A stretch of DNA of 64,000 nt from Sorex araneus (GCF_027595985.1 NC_073306.1:80390599-80454598); one strand, 5' to 3'; positions 35,246 through 47,690 are shown, counted from the stretch's first letter. Notes: generated from the sequence alone by a model not told the origin. Made by a program: numbers and translations.

Positions 35246-35909
35246 CAAAATTATGTGGTGGATAGAGAGAAAGAAAATCAAGTTTTTTAAAATAGTTTTA
35301 ACTTTAATTATATACCATCTATAAATCAAGGCAGATATGGAGGCAACACTTATTTTTTTGTACCTAATTGAGGGTGTATGTGACCCAAGTTTCAGAGAAA
35401 TGACTACTCTTATCTTTCACCATTAAAAAAAATCCTCATCATTAATGTGGGTAACCATATATATTGTGTAAGCCTAAGTATTCTCAAATGCCATAAAAAG
35501 TAGTCATAGTATCCAAAGCAAACAACCCTGACATGCTTATATCAAAATATTTCAGAAAATATGGTAGGATGGCACCACCTCAACTATTTTAATTGTTTTG
35601 CAGTAAACCATAATATGCATAGCTATTCATGTTTTCTGGGGTTTTGTGTGAGTTATAGTCCAAAATCACAGAACTTCTCTCAAACACTTTACATGTTCCC
35701 CAGCATCTTAACCCTTTGGGGGCATACGTTTCCTACACCCTCTCCCCGCATTTTTACTTACTCTTCAGAAATTAAAATATTTGGGTTTTAACTAGAATAC
35801 CAATGTGATATATGGCCTGAACAGGGGAGGGGGGTGTGAAGAGAGAGATGCCTAAGGGTCTTGTCATTTTTATTTAAACTGGAATCCATGGGAATTAAGA
35901 GTTTGGGTG

Positions 35910-36010
35910 GCCACCATAATGTAAGGTACACAGATACTGACTCACAATGTGGTATACCTGAAATTTATGGAAGGTCATAAACCAATTATTACCTCAATAA
36001 AAATCTATTT
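35910..36010 (+). mobile_element. Old L1 3' end
   Basis: ggtatacctgaaatttatgg followed by ttacctcaataaaaatc is the usual end of older mammalian L1 subfamilies. It is diverged. Confidence 0.55.
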
Positions 36011-36012
36011 AA

Positions 36013-36620
36013 GGGCCTGGGAGCTAGCCCAAGTGGCACAGCACACATTCCTAGCATATGTGATATCTTGATTTTGATTTCCAGTACCCGTGGCCCTGGC
36101 AGCACCATGAGGTGCAGCTTTGGTGGCCCCTGAGTCCCACTGGGTCTGCGCATTGACCTTGTGAGGCTTACCCACCTGGCTGTGAAGTGCTGGGAGTGGC
36201 CCACAAGCACCCCAAGCTCAGAGCAACAGTCTAAAGTATATAGTCAACAGTTCAAATCCCTGGTGTCCCCTGTGCATCACATATGATCCTGGTAGCTCTG
36301 TTTTCTGCAATCACTGGTACCACAAGTAATTTCTAGTTGTGCCACAGTCAAATATATGTGAACTCCAAAAATGGAGGGGATGGGTAACTGGAGAGCACTG
36401 CAATTAAAAAAAGATGTGTGAACACCAGGGCAAGTGTGATCTAAGGTATGAGCTTCCAGCACCCCCCAATGTAACCATCACTGGGTACCTTGACTAAGAG
36501 TGCTTGCCCCAGCTACCATAGTTAACAGAGGTGGTGAGCACTGTAGCCAAGTGTGAACATCAAAACCTGCTGAGCCTCTCCTGGTAAGCACCACAGCTAA
36601 CACTGTGTGCAAGCCAACTA
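36013..36620 (+). repeat. Cluster of diverged SINE-like sequence
   Basis: SINE-like words recur (gggcctgggagctagcccaa, gcagcaccatgaggtgcag, gggatgggtaactggagagc, aacaccagggcaagtgtgat), but boundaries and family cannot be set by eye. Confidence 0.4.
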
Positions 36621-36744
36621 TTCAAAATAGTAAATGTAGTAACACATCAACAGCAACAAAGGGAAGAAGGGCACGGAACTGGAAAAAGGAAATAGTTGAA
36701 AAAAAAAAAACAGTAATCAATTCTACTGAAGATAAACACTGCGC

Positions 36745-36960
36745 TTCGAAGTCAAGGCTGGAGCTCTGAGTGCCTGGATTGGATGCCCAGAGTCACCACT
36801 TGTATACAAAATGTCTATGGCCAAGTTACTGAACCTCACTCTGTATCTGCTTTACAGACAGCTCTGAGGATAAATACGTTAGGATTATTCAGCTCAGAAC
36901 CTCAACTAAGTAAAATGTTCAATACACTATAGATAATCAACAAGGTTTCCATTTCCACCA
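36745..36960 (+). repeat. MIR element, old
   Basis: ggagctctgagtgcctggat, gccaagttactgaacctcac and agctctgaggataaatacgt follow the MIR order. Confidence 0.7.
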
Positions 36961-37000
36961 TCACCATCACCTATCACTGCAAGTTAAAAGAGTAAGAGAA

Positions 37001-37179
37001 GGGGCTGGAGCAATAGTACAGCAGGTAGGGAGTTTGCCTTGCACTCGGCCGACCCGGGTTCGATTCCCAGCATCCCATATGGTCCTCTGAGCACTGCCAG
37101 GAGTGATTCCTGAGTGCAGAGCCGAGTCAGCCCTGAGCATCGTCGGGTGTGACCCAAACGCCCCCTCCCCCAGAAAAAG
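37001..37179 (+). repeat. SINE type A
   Basis: aggggctggagcaatagtac, gacccgggttcgattcccag and catcgtcgggtgtgaccc; near consensus. Confidence 0.95.
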
Positions 37180-40017
37180 AGTGAGAGAATATTAACCTTA
37201 CACTGATTCCCTCAGAACCAAGAAATCAGATGTGGCAAAGATGTGTGGTGGAAACTAAGGAATAGTTCATTAAAAACAGTGACCCAGAGGAGGGACCCAG
37301 AATTATTCCTTTAGCCTTCATGACTTCTCCCTGAGCACAGGCAGGAGAAACATTGTCTGAAATATGCCTGTGACTGAAGAGAGTTAGTTCTAGGAGGCAG
37401 TCAGGGAAACCACCACAGCCTCTCAGAAAATGGGAGGGCTGAGAAAATGAATCAAAGGACCTCTAAGAGCTCGACCTTGGACTGAGTCTTCAAAAAGCTC
37501 CCCTATAAGTAAAAGTCACACATACCATTAATTTTCCCGATGGGTAAAAGTTAATCCCAACAAAAGATCTGCCCACTTCTATATCTTACTATATATAGCA
37601 AAGTACAAAGCAGTCTGCCAGTAAGAACCTTGGTGATCCTGTTATTATTCACATAACCCACTGCAATGAGGCAAGAGCCACATTACGTTTTCAGATGGCT
37701 ATTCCATTTCCCGGGAAGGCAGAAGGAAAGCAGGGGTGCCACGGGCTGGCACAGCAGAGGAGAAAGGGTGTTAAAGGAAAATAAACATGAGAGGTGAAAG
37801 CAGACTCTCATTAGTCTATGCCACTCAGTGGGAAGTTAGGAAGTGGATGTGCCTACAGCCTAGGAACCCAGCCTAAGGGCAAACCTCCTCAATTTGTTTA
37901 ACAAACCTAAGCAATAAACTTTCTTCACCACAGGGTTCCCCACTAAAATCTAGTCTCAATTAGCAAATCTCAAGCAATTGCTTTGATACTTGGTAAAAGT
38001 TTCCTCTTGAACTTTTATGTAAGAAAACATTGGATTTTCAAGACAATTATACTAAGTTTAAATAAAAGCAATTACCTAATTTACAAGAGGAATTACTTAG
38101 AAATATACCACGGGACTTAAAAGAATGAATGAATGAATTACTGGAAGTTATACTGCTGCAATATTAATGCCTAATTATTGTCTGGCAGAGGAAAAAGCAA
38201 GCGGCTGCCTTCAATTACCAGCAGAATTACCTCTCAAAATAGGTAAAAGTAGCAGATGGAGTGCGAGGTAGCTAGTGCTATTGTTAAACCACTTCCACAG
38301 CACAAAACAGAGCCAGCCGGCCCAATTGTGATGTACTTTGCAACACGATCCATTCATTCTTACTTCTTTCTCCTGGTCCCAGTAAACAAAGAACTCTACT
38401 TAGGCGATTCCATTTATAGAAAGACTGTGGTTGTTACAACTATGTCAAACAGCTGAAAGCTAACCAATAAAAGTAAAACAAAAATATTACTTGGATTAAA
38501 ACAAATTGCTGGGGAATAAAATAAAATCTAAGTATCTAAGTATCTATCACACCAACTTTAAGATGGCTGGGAAATAAGTTTTTTGTTGTGGTTGTTTCTC
38601 CAATCCATATTGCAAAGTGTTGCAGCTAAAAGACAGCCTTTCAAAGTCATCCACTCCTTTTGGAGAAAAGAAAATGCAACCCAAGGGCATAAATCCCAAT
38701 GTGTCACTACTGAGAACAGTGCTCTAGGCCCTTCACCAGCATCCTTCCCACACCATCTTCTTGCCTTTTGGAAGTGAGCAAGCTTCCAGAAAGGGTGCAA
38801 ATGCCAATACCAGATAGGAAGACAGTCACTCACCACGTAGGAAATGAGATAGCAATGGCCTTTGTTTTGCTAGTTCTGTTGGACACAGAAATCCCCTTCT
38901 GCCTAGTTCCATCAAATGCAACCATTCTCAGTTCAGAAATGCTTTCAGCTGCACGCTTGGTCTAGTAGGTCCCCAGATAGTGTCTCTCCAAGCCCCTCTC
39001 CACACCCAATACTGGAGCCAGCCCACCTTTGTATCAGGCTTCTCTAAGCTCTGGGTGTGGAAGGGGACTAAGTCACTGGCCCTAAACAACCTCAGGCTTA
39101 GAATCTACTCCCAGGCTCTCAGTCATCCCATTAGCTTGATGGCCCTTGGGCAGCAAAGTTTCTAGACAGTCAGAGGCTGTTTCCAGACAGTGACAACTGC
39201 AATTGCCCAGAGAGCCCATACAACATTTGGTTCCAGCCCCTCAGATGGTGACAGCTGCCGAGTGTGTTCGAAGCTGTTGATGCCCTGGAGCTCATGTCTA
39301 TAGTCCCTGCAGCAATTCTCACAGTCTACAGGGTCACATATCTGCTCTAGTAACTCCCAGAGCCCATCTTTGCCTCTCCCTGTGTTTGGAGGCTTGGCCT
39401 ATGCCATGTCTGCCTCTGCTCTCCCTTGTACTCAGGCCAAACCTTGCAGGGCACATACTTCCTTTGCCCCCTCCCTTGCCCCCCAGAAGGTACAGTTGCT
39501 GATTCGTCTCCCCTGTGTAGAAAGAGTGACTGCTGGCTTCAAGCAACAATCCTGATGGTGTGAAATTCTGAAAAGTGAATTATGAAAAATGCATTTGGAA
39601 GGCCCTCTTACTGTGTGATACCCAAGACACGTGATTTTCACATCATACCTGCCCCCAGAGACATCTGAGACCTTCAGGGAGCACTCAAACCTGAAGATCA
39701 AGGAAAGAAAGGCTGAGGGCTGGATGCAGGTCTAGAAAGCTTGAAGGAAACCCACTCAAGAAAGCACACTCAAATTCAAGAGAGTTTGATACCTTGACTT
39801 GACATTGATCTGATACTTATAGAGGAAATCATTTGCAAATGTGTCATAATTGAGCCCAGAGGCAACTAAATGAAGGACTCCTCCCCCAAAGGAAACCTTT
39901 TCTAAAGTTCTTAATGCGCCCTTAATTTTATCTTTGGAATGGAGCCTGGCCTTGGGCTGACAGCACTGGAGCTTTGTTAAGGAGCCTAGTCTCTGGCTGC
40001 CTCTTTCAGGTCCACAC

Positions 40018-40141
40018 CTTTAATGCGATCTACTTCGTGGTGGATCACAGCCAGGGGCTTGGTGAATGTCTTCTTGTTCTGCATCATGGCCCAGATCATG
40101 GAGGCATCCAGCGCCGTGCAGGCTTCATCCGGAGGCACGCA
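40018..40141 (-). CDS. TGFBR3: TGFBR3 coding exon, end of ZP domain
   Basis: This 124-nt exon encodes CVPPDEACTALDASMIWAMM, then QNKKTFTKPLAVIHHEVDRI and K, finishing the ZP domain. The acceptor is ctctgcag before TGCGTG. The 3' end is placed at AAAG before gtgtgg because this is the GT that gives phase 1, as the next exon needs. A nearer gtagat would give phase 0. If neither is used, the frame runs on for ten codons (GVDLKEAARD) to a TAG at 39986-39988. The 3' boundary is therefore somewhat less certain than the others. Confidence 0.9.
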
Positions 40142-40709
40142 CTGCAGAGACAGCAAAGCACGGAGTCCAGGGTCATGCACAGCTGTCCTGCACCCCCCTC
40201 TCCCCCACCAGACAGTTCCCAGCTGTTTACTCCAGAAAACCGGATTTGGGTGTTTTTCAAAGAAGCACAAAAAATCTGTAAGATAGCATGGCAGGCTCTG
40301 CCTTACCCCAGCTGCACTTAAGGACTGCAACCATCACTGGACAGTTTAGGAATATTGTCTCCCACCCCTCACCCCACCATCTGCCCACAAAACAGCTAGA
40401 GATTTCAGTGCTATTTAGTCGGAAAAACAAACAAAAAATCGTATATGATGAATGTGGGCCCTCCCCAAGCAGGCGCCCCACAAATGGTTCCTGTTTGTGA
40501 TATGTGATTGAGGAAAATTTATAGAGAGCACTGGGAAGGTGAGGGGATTTCCACTCTCCAGAATACCTTTGTCCTTAAAAATAATATGGGTTCCAAGATG
40601 TTATAAAAAAAAAAAGAAACATGAGATTAAAAAAATTTTAAAAACTACAAATGGTCAAAGTCATCAGAACTGAAGATTCTGTCTAAAGCTCATGTAGGGT
40701 GGGAACGTT

Positions 40710-40830
40710 CTTGGGACACTGGTGGAGGAAATGGGATCTTTGGAGTAGTCGTGGTGTAAACGATGTATCTGCAAATAGTATAGTTAACAGAAGTCTGCTA
40801 CCTCAATAAAAATGCTTAAAATATAATAAT
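40710..40830 (+). mobile_element. Old L1-like 3' end
   Basis: gggacactggtggaggaaat and a terminal ctacctcaataaaaatgc resemble L1 3' ends. Diverged; low resolution. Confidence 0.45.
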
Positions 40831-41184
40831 TTTGGTTCCTTATTTGGTCAGTAGGTGAAAGACATATAAATCACAACCATTCTCTTTTGTTGTAAGGAAG
40901 AAAACAACAACCTCTAAACATTTGAAAAGCACCTGAGAAGTTAATCAGCTTCTAGCTCTTTCAATCACAAAAGAACAAAACTTCAAAGAGTTTTGGCTTT
41001 GTCATGGTTGCCCTTAGTTTAGAAAAGAAGACAACTTCATCCCTACCCCCACCAAAGGAAAAAAGCAAAAATGTCTACAATTTCCTTCCAGTAGAGGGGA
41101 GACAACAGTTTTTTGGTGGTGGCAAGGCATCATCATCGAACAGATTTGCATTTTAGGAACACTCTTCTTAGCGTTCCTACTAGC

Positions 41185-41360
41185 GGAGTCTGAGTTTCTG
41201 TGTCTAACTCACTGTCTTACCCTAGCTGGGCAAAGCATTTAACTCTCTGGCCTCAGTTTCATTAGATATTTCAGACAGTCAGAGATACTTTCAACCATCT
41301 TGGAGAGTTTTTACTAGAAAATTCTTTTATGTACAGTGCAGTGCTACCTATTATCATAGA
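41185..41360 (+). repeat. MIR-like element
   Basis: ctagctgggcaaagcattta and actctctggcctcagtttca match the MIR core. Confidence 0.6.
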
Positions 41361-41414
41361 AATATATCACCAGAAATAGGGAAATGCTAATGATAAGCAG
41401 GGAAACAATAGTAA

Positions 41415-41560
41415 CAGCTGCTGCTTAATAACTGCTGGGCTTTCTACTATCTCATTTACTCCTCCACCCAGGAGGGGGTCAGGAACTATCATTTCAACCT
41501 AATAGATGAAGAAATGCTGGATCTGAGATGTCCAGTCATGCTTAAAGTAAGCAGGAGCTC
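41415..41560 (-). repeat. MIR-like element
   Basis: ctatctcatttactcctcca, aatagatgaagaaatgctgg and ttaaagtaagcaggagc fit a reversed MIR. Confidence 0.55.
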
Positions 41561-41578
41561 CTCCTCCTCCTCCTCCTC
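41558..41578 (+). repeat. (CTC)7 microsatellite
   Basis: Seven CTC units. Confidence 0.95.
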
Positions 41579-43007
41579 TGTCCCCAAGCTCTTTCCATTT
41601 TCTGTTGTCCTGGTGTAAAAAGTGACTTTAGGTTTAGAGTAACATTCCATGTTACCCCGGGGAGTTAAGAGTTTACCTTAGAATGTTCTGGAAGGAAACA
41701 TCAGGATTAATTTTAACAGATTAACACATATAAAGTTGTGCTGCTCTAAGCTCAGAGAAAGGTAAGGGCCAAGTCTCCTCTCTGAGAGCCTTCACTCCTA
41801 TAAATTATCCTCTGCAGGAAGCACTTAGGTCATGCCAAGCATTAACTTTTCCATGGTTCACTGTCACAGTCCACTAAAAACCACAGGTAAATGAATGCTC
41901 ACAAGCTAAGGCAACTAAAAGCCCAAAGAACATGATCTAAAATAACCATGTATGTATGTATGCACACACACACACATACTTAGAATTATTATAATGTTTA
42001 AGTATACTAAAAACAGTCCAGTGATTCAAAACAGACTTGTATATTCACATGTTATAAATTTTCTTTGGTGTTATCAGAGAAATGAGTATCCATGGGAAGA
42101 TAATAGTGGAAAGGATTTGCTTATCCATACAAAATCTGTGTCCTCCTACCTCTACATCTCTCTTGCAAGCTACACATTGAGAGAATTACATGTTTACAAC
42201 ACACTACTAATGATACAGTATGGTTATTAGACTTTTAGGTAGTAATATGTGGTAACAAAAGGATTAGAAGTCAGTCTACATCAGAAGATATTAACAGAAA
42301 AAAAATGCACCTTTGAAATGAAACATAATCATGGCAAATCCGAACCAAACCATGGCAGAAGATAGCGCACCACACCAGTCAATGAGGTACTATGTTAACC
42401 CTGCACAATCCCAGACAGTAAGGTCAAAGAGTTTTGATATTTGTGGTGACTACATGGTGTGCTGGTTTAGTAAGGGGGAGTGACATGAGACAAACATGAT
42501 GAATCAATATGAAACTGAGAAAAATGAAAATATCTGTTGCTTCCCTTAGAAGTTCTCCTGAGACAACTTAACCTTATAATTCACACGAAGAAGGTCAAAA
42601 AAACAATTGCAATACAAGTCTCAGCGGGATCTGGAAAAATTAATCCTCACACTGAACTTGTCCTTTCGGCTCTCTGTACATTTGGCACCACAAACTTTCT
42701 GAATAGCAAAGATAAAGTCAGCCCTATCCCTCAGTGGAAAACAGTCTTGATTTATCATCTGTAAGATACTACTAAGTAGCATGCGTGGAAAAAATAATCA
42801 CACTATCAGAATTTATTCCCTGACTCCATAGAACTCAACAGTTCCCTGCTTACATGGACTTAATTACTTAAATTGGGCCGTTCCAAACCCCAAAACTTTA
42901 ACCTGCAGTCATTTGTGGTTAAGTCTCTCTGGTAGGTCACCCCCCTCACCCCCACCTCAACCCTGAAACATGTCAGAATCACGGTGCAAATGATTAAACC
43001 CACCAAC

Positions 43008-43307
43008 CTTTGGCAACTTCTGGGGGTCCTTTTCCTTCTTGGTACACAATGTGAGCTCACATTGCAAAAAGAGCAGTGAGGTGTTGAAGACGGGCTTAAA
43101 CACGAAACTGAATCGCTTCTTATCCACCTCGGCTTGTGGAATCGGAAAGTGCACTCTTTTGGGATTATAGAATTTCACAGATTCATCTTTAGGACAAATG
43201 TTCTCGATGATAGTGTAATCTGACATCCTATCGGGGTTGGAATACGGAGAGATAAAGCATGTCTGAATGGCAAATCCTAGTTCTTGATCAGCCTTGGTCA
43301 CAGACAC
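43008..43307 (-). CDS. TGFBR3: TGFBR3 coding exon, ZP-C region
   Basis: This 300-nt exon (100 codons, phase 0 at both ends) runs from VSVTKADQELGFAIQTCFIS to FNTSLLFLQCELTLCTKKEK and DPQKLPK. It is the ZP-C half, which contributes to inhibin and TGF-beta binding. Cysteines in QTCF, ENICP, QCEL and TLCT match the ZP pattern, and NTS is a sequon. The acceptor is ttgtag before GTGTCT. The donor is AAG before gttggtggg, which departs from the GTRAGT consensus and is one of the weakest sites in the gene. Confidence 0.96.
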
Positions 43308-43730
43308 CTACAAAAAGAACAGAAAGACCAATTCAGAAACAAGCTAGCATCTCCCAGGCACAACGAGTTAGCTTGGACACAAAAGGAACATGCCAAGATG
43401 GCCCTTCTGATGAGAAATGCTGCTTCATTTTCAGTCATACTCAGACAGTCTTTCTAATTACAAAAGCAGCATAGTCACACTGAAGAAAGAGACCGTTTTC
43501 CATTTAAATTTGATATGGATGGTGACAGTAGCTTATTTAGTTCAAATGCCAGCCTGGAAAATTCCAATACAGATGAATAAGTCTTTTCAACCTCCCGTAA
43601 GTCTCTGGGAGAGAAAAAGCATACCATGCACCTAAAGTAGATTTTCCAAAATAAATAAAACACCAAGAGGCAAGGTCCCTAATATAATAGTGCATCACAT
43701 GCAAAGCCAGCTTTTTAAATTTTATTTTTA

Positions 43731-43990
43731 ATTTGGTGGGGGGCTGGAGCAATAGCACAGTGGTAGGACGTTTGCCTTGCACGCAGCCAACCCGGGTTCG
43801 ATTCCTCCACCCCTCTCGGAGAGCCTGGCAAGCTACCGAGAGTATCTCGCCCGCACGGCAGAGCCTGGCAAGCTACCTGTGGTGTATTCGATATGCCAAA
43901 AACAGTAACAAGTCTCATGATAGAGACGTTACTAGTGCCCACTCGAGCAAATCGATGAGCAATGGGATGACAGTGACAGTGACAGTGATT
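43731..43990 (+). repeat. SINE type B inserted into an older SINE
   Basis: A complete type B with (GACAGT)n-like tail gtgacagtgacagtgacagt. The word atttggtgggg occurs at its left edge (near 43732) and right after it (near 43989), so it entered the minus-strand SINE that follows. Confidence 0.9.
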
Positions 43991-44255
43991 TGGTGGGGGT
44001 CTCCTATGTGGTGCTCAGAATGTACAGGGGCCCTAGCCAGCATTTCTCTGCCCACTGGGCCACACAAGGACTTGAGGATGTTGTGTAGCTCAGGTGTCCT
44101 GAGTCACTGATTACTTGGGTCATCCCAGGGGTGCTCAGGAACCTCCAGGGCTGCATCCAATGAGGCCTGGGAGACCATATGGTACTGAGAATCAAACCAG
44201 GGTTGGCCACATGCAAGGCACGTACTTTAATCCCTATGTTGTTTTTCTGTCCCCA
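43988..44255 (-). repeat. Older minus-strand SINE
   Basis: ggtcatcccaggggtgctca, ccatatggtactgagaatca and tgttgtttttctgtcccc in reverse orientation. It is longer than standard type A. Confidence 0.75.
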
Positions 44256-45885
44256 AGGCAAGCTTTTGAATTCTTATCCCCAAAGGCTCAGAAAGAAAGC
44301 ACTAAGGCAGAGTCTAGATCAGGTCGAAAGAACTGAACTTTTAAATTCAGTAAATTCAGAGTTAGCTTAAAATACTGCAGTAAAGCTACAGAATTGTCCA
44401 AATGTTGCATTTCCTATGGGTAGGCAGAACTGGTCTCAGGGGCTAGATGTCAGGGACAGCACAATCTGGTGGCCATCAGGGGCCTGGCCGAGTGTCCCAG
44501 CTAGTCACAGGTCCAAACCAGGTCCTGCCAAATACTTTCCCTTCAATCTTTGAGCTTGAGGGTATTTTAAGGGAAATCTAATCTGGAAATGTTTCCGACT
44601 CATTTACACTTCCCTCTTACAAAACATTTGTATGGGCAATGTCCAAACCTTGTTAAGGTTCTTTTCTTTAGACACAGGAAGTACTGTTTGGCCAAGTGTA
44701 AACAGAATTTAGACCTTAGTTGTCCTGAACTCAGCTGAAATCCCCAGCCTACACTGGCCTTGGGATATAAGGATCACTGTGTGCTCTGCCTCTCCCCTCT
44801 ATACCTCACTCCTTGACAAAACTTGGGATTAAAATAAACTTCAGACTCTTCAGACACTTTAAAAAGTCAGTTCTCAACCATAAACTGAAAGCCCTGGAAT
44901 CCTTTCGAAAGGCATGGAGAGCACTTTCCATTCTGAGAAGCACAGGGGAAGTCCCCAGCATGGCGTGGGCTTTCAGCCCCCAGCACCACTGAGATGTCTG
45001 TGGTTTACTGCTGTCACTTTGTTGTCTCTTAAAACTTACTCCCACAACTCCAGACAGATAACTTGTTCAAAAATCATACCTAGCAAATTTTGGGTAAAAC
45101 CAAACTTGAAATCCAGTTCTCTGACCCCAAATTTACTCTCTTACTATTTCACAGTAGCCAAAGGGTCTATTCAATCAGACTCAAGACTAACCTGGGGTAA
45201 AAGCTTACTAAGACATCTAGGCCAGAGAGTTTGCTCTAACAGTTTGCTTAATCAATGTCACTGAGACTATTTTAAGTGAGAAAGCAAGGAGATTTAGCTA
45301 TTTAACATCAAAATGGATTCAAGGAAGCAATCACCTGAAACTGTGGTCCTAAATAGGGGTTCAGAATACTTTTTATAGAAGCTTTGCTGACAATCGTAGT
45401 AAGACAAAGAGAAGTAGGGCATAAGAATGGAGTTTTTTGATTGGTTACTTCACCCAATTCACCCTGCAGGAGGGGGTACATAGAAGCAACAAGCAAGGCA
45501 AGTACCTTATCCATTTTACTAGGAATCTTTGTGTTTAGTACATTTTATTTTAAGTTCCATATAGACACTAGTTTACTAATTGTTTCAGTGGCCCTGTTCA
45601 CTCTTCCTGCCTAGATAACAGGTTGGTCTGTTCTAAATCACAACTTATGATTTATGACCTATTCATCTTTGCTGGGTTCCCAGAAGAGGTCACTCAGAGG
45701 ACTGGTCCCTAGCTGCCGGCTTAACAACCTATTTATGCTCTTAACTTTCTCACTGCACTCATAGAGTAGTAACTTAAATCAATAATGCATCAGAATAAAC
45801 ATTTGATAAGCAAAAAGTAACAATATTAAAAGAGTACATGAAGATCAAAAGCTGTCATTTTGACTCTCCCCATATAAACAGTAAA

Positions 45886-46032
45886 GGAGGTGAGTTGCTT
45901 GCCTTAAATCCCTTTGGTTCAAATCCTCAGCACTACTTAATGGTCACGGGGCACTGCCAGGGGTTGATTACACCTGAGCAAAGCTCCTGAGCATGACCAG
46001 GTTATGGCCTCAAGTCGCTTGACATCCCCAAA
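45886..46032 (+). repeat. SINE type A, diverged
   Basis: ttcaaatcctcagcactact and gcactgccaggggttgatta. Confidence 0.65.
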
Positions 46033-46596
46033 TGAAATATTTCTAAGAAATATCTTTGATAGTTTTATAAAAATGTTTGTTATACCATTTGTTTTATAAT
46101 ACTTCACACTTTGCTATTCTAAAACTAGATATTTTATCTCGGAAAAAAGACAAACTGCATATATCCTCTTGCTAAAATGTCCCCTTCAAAATTAACTCAG
46201 AAGCCACAGCATGAAAAAGAAATACATATTTTTTTCTAATTTCAAAAAGTATGTAATGACAAAATATAAGGGAACCCCTATAGTTGGTTTGGTGGCAGAA
46301 GTATTAGTGAAATTTTTCACTCTAGAATGAGCTGGGAATGACTACCTCAAGGACTATGGGAGGCCTGTGGAATAGGTGAATCCTAGGGAATCCCATTCTC
46401 CCCAGCTCCAGCACTATGAATCCTAAACTGGCTTCCTCCCCAAGAGAATAAGAACACTAATTCCCTCTAGATACAAAAATGAAGTTAGGTTAAAATTACA
46501 TACAAACAACACAGGTTCCTGCTAGTCAATATGTGCTATTATTAGTAAAACTATTGTACATATTTGAGAAGCTAATTTGGGTTTAAAAAAAAATCC

Positions 46597-46775
46597 TGGG
46601 GCCAGATGGCACAGGGACTTAGGCACTAGGGCAGACCCAGATTCAATGCCCAGAGCTACATGTGGTCCCCTGGCCATCACCAGAAATGATCCCTGAACAC
46701 AGAGCCAGGAATAAGCCTTGAACAACTCTGGGTATGGCCTGAAGCAAACCCATAATAAATTAAAAAAATAAATAA
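46597..46775 (+). repeat. SINE type A, diverged
   Basis: ggggccagatggcacaggga, acagagccaggaataagcct and an AAATAAATAAA tail. Confidence 0.8.
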
Positions 46776-47299
46776 ATATTAAAAATGTCATATCTTAAAA
46801 AAAAATCTCCAAGGTAAATGAACCAAAAGAAAAGCCATTACTGAGATAGTGAGATCAACTATCACCTAAAAACAACCAAGGACCAGGTGGCAAAACTGAA
46901 AGTGTTTTGGATGAAAGGGAGAAGCTACAGCTCAAGAAAGGCGATTCTGGGAAGGTACGGATAAGAGAGGTCATATGAAGAAGCCTGGAAATGGCTCCTC
47001 AGACAACATCAACGATTTAGTAAGTTTGACTCAACTAAAGTAAAACATTTTCCATCAGCAGCAAAGTTCGAACTGGGAAACCAAGATTAGACATGGCTGC
47101 TATCCTGTTTAGCAAAATATTTACAGATTCCTTCTCATATTTCAGGGAGTTTAAAACCACTTTAAAAGAGGGCAGTTTACATAACATTTCCACCCACGCC
47201 CAAATTCTAAGTGTACTTGATAGCAACAGTGTACTTGGTAGGGAAAAAAAGTATATTGGTGGACATTTGATTTGCCAATATCTTTGACTTAATTTTAAT

Positions 47300-47690
47300 T
47301 ATAATCCAAGCAGTGCTCAGGAGGACAAGTGGCTCTGCTGGTTCAGTACAAAGGCCTGAGGATGGATACTCAGGGTGACCCTGATGGTGCCAGGACCCGG
47401 AGGGCTATACCTATGATGTCTGAGGGACCACATAGTGCTGGAACTTTTTTTTTTTTGCTTTTTGGGTCACACCCAGTGATGCTCAGGGGTTACTCCTGGC
47501 TTTGCACTCAGGAATTGCTCCTGGCAGTGCTTGGGGGACCATATGGATGCCGGGGATCGAACCCAGGTCAGCCGCGTGCAAGGCAAACGCCCTACCCACT
47601 GTGCTATCGCTCCAGCCCAATAGTGCTGGAACTTTAACCTGAGTGTCTAGCATGCATACTAACTGCTGTACTATAACTGTGGAATGTAAA
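47300..47690 (-). repeat. Old SINE interrupted by a young SINE
   Basis: The outer element occupies 47300-47447 and 47636-47690 (tactcagggtgaccctgatg, gaacttta-acctgagtgtct). It is weakly conserved. Confidence 0.55.
47448..47619 (-). repeat. SINE type A with 16-bp target duplication
   Basis: tttttgggtcacacccagtg to gtgctatcgctccagccca. The word atagtgctggaacttt flanks it at 47432-47447 and 47620-47635. Confidence 0.95.

Larger units (their letters stand above)
30108..40017 (-). other. TGFBR3: TGFBR3 intron before the microexon (9.9 kb)
   Basis: The left part (30690-37180) carries SINEs, old MIR pieces and an old L1 3' end. The right part, 37180-40017, has no repeat I recognise, including a homeodomain-site-like AT-rich stretch around 37970-38240 (several TAATTA or CAATTA words). 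Stretches 30110-30685, 30950-31570, 32110-32740, 32870-33745, 34450-35175 and 35250-35910 show nothing specific. Confidence 0.85.
40142..43007 (-). other. TGFBR3: TGFBR3 intron (2.9 kb)
   Basis: It has no young shrew SINE. It contains an old L1 3' end near 40710-40830, two MIR-like pieces around 41185-41560 and short CTC and CA runs. The remaining sequence, including 41580-43007, shows nothing I recognise. Confidence 0.85.

Noticed and set aside
39986..40330. Open frame of 114 codons as a separate gene
   Set aside because: It is the TGFBR3 exon 40018-40141 extended into both introns.
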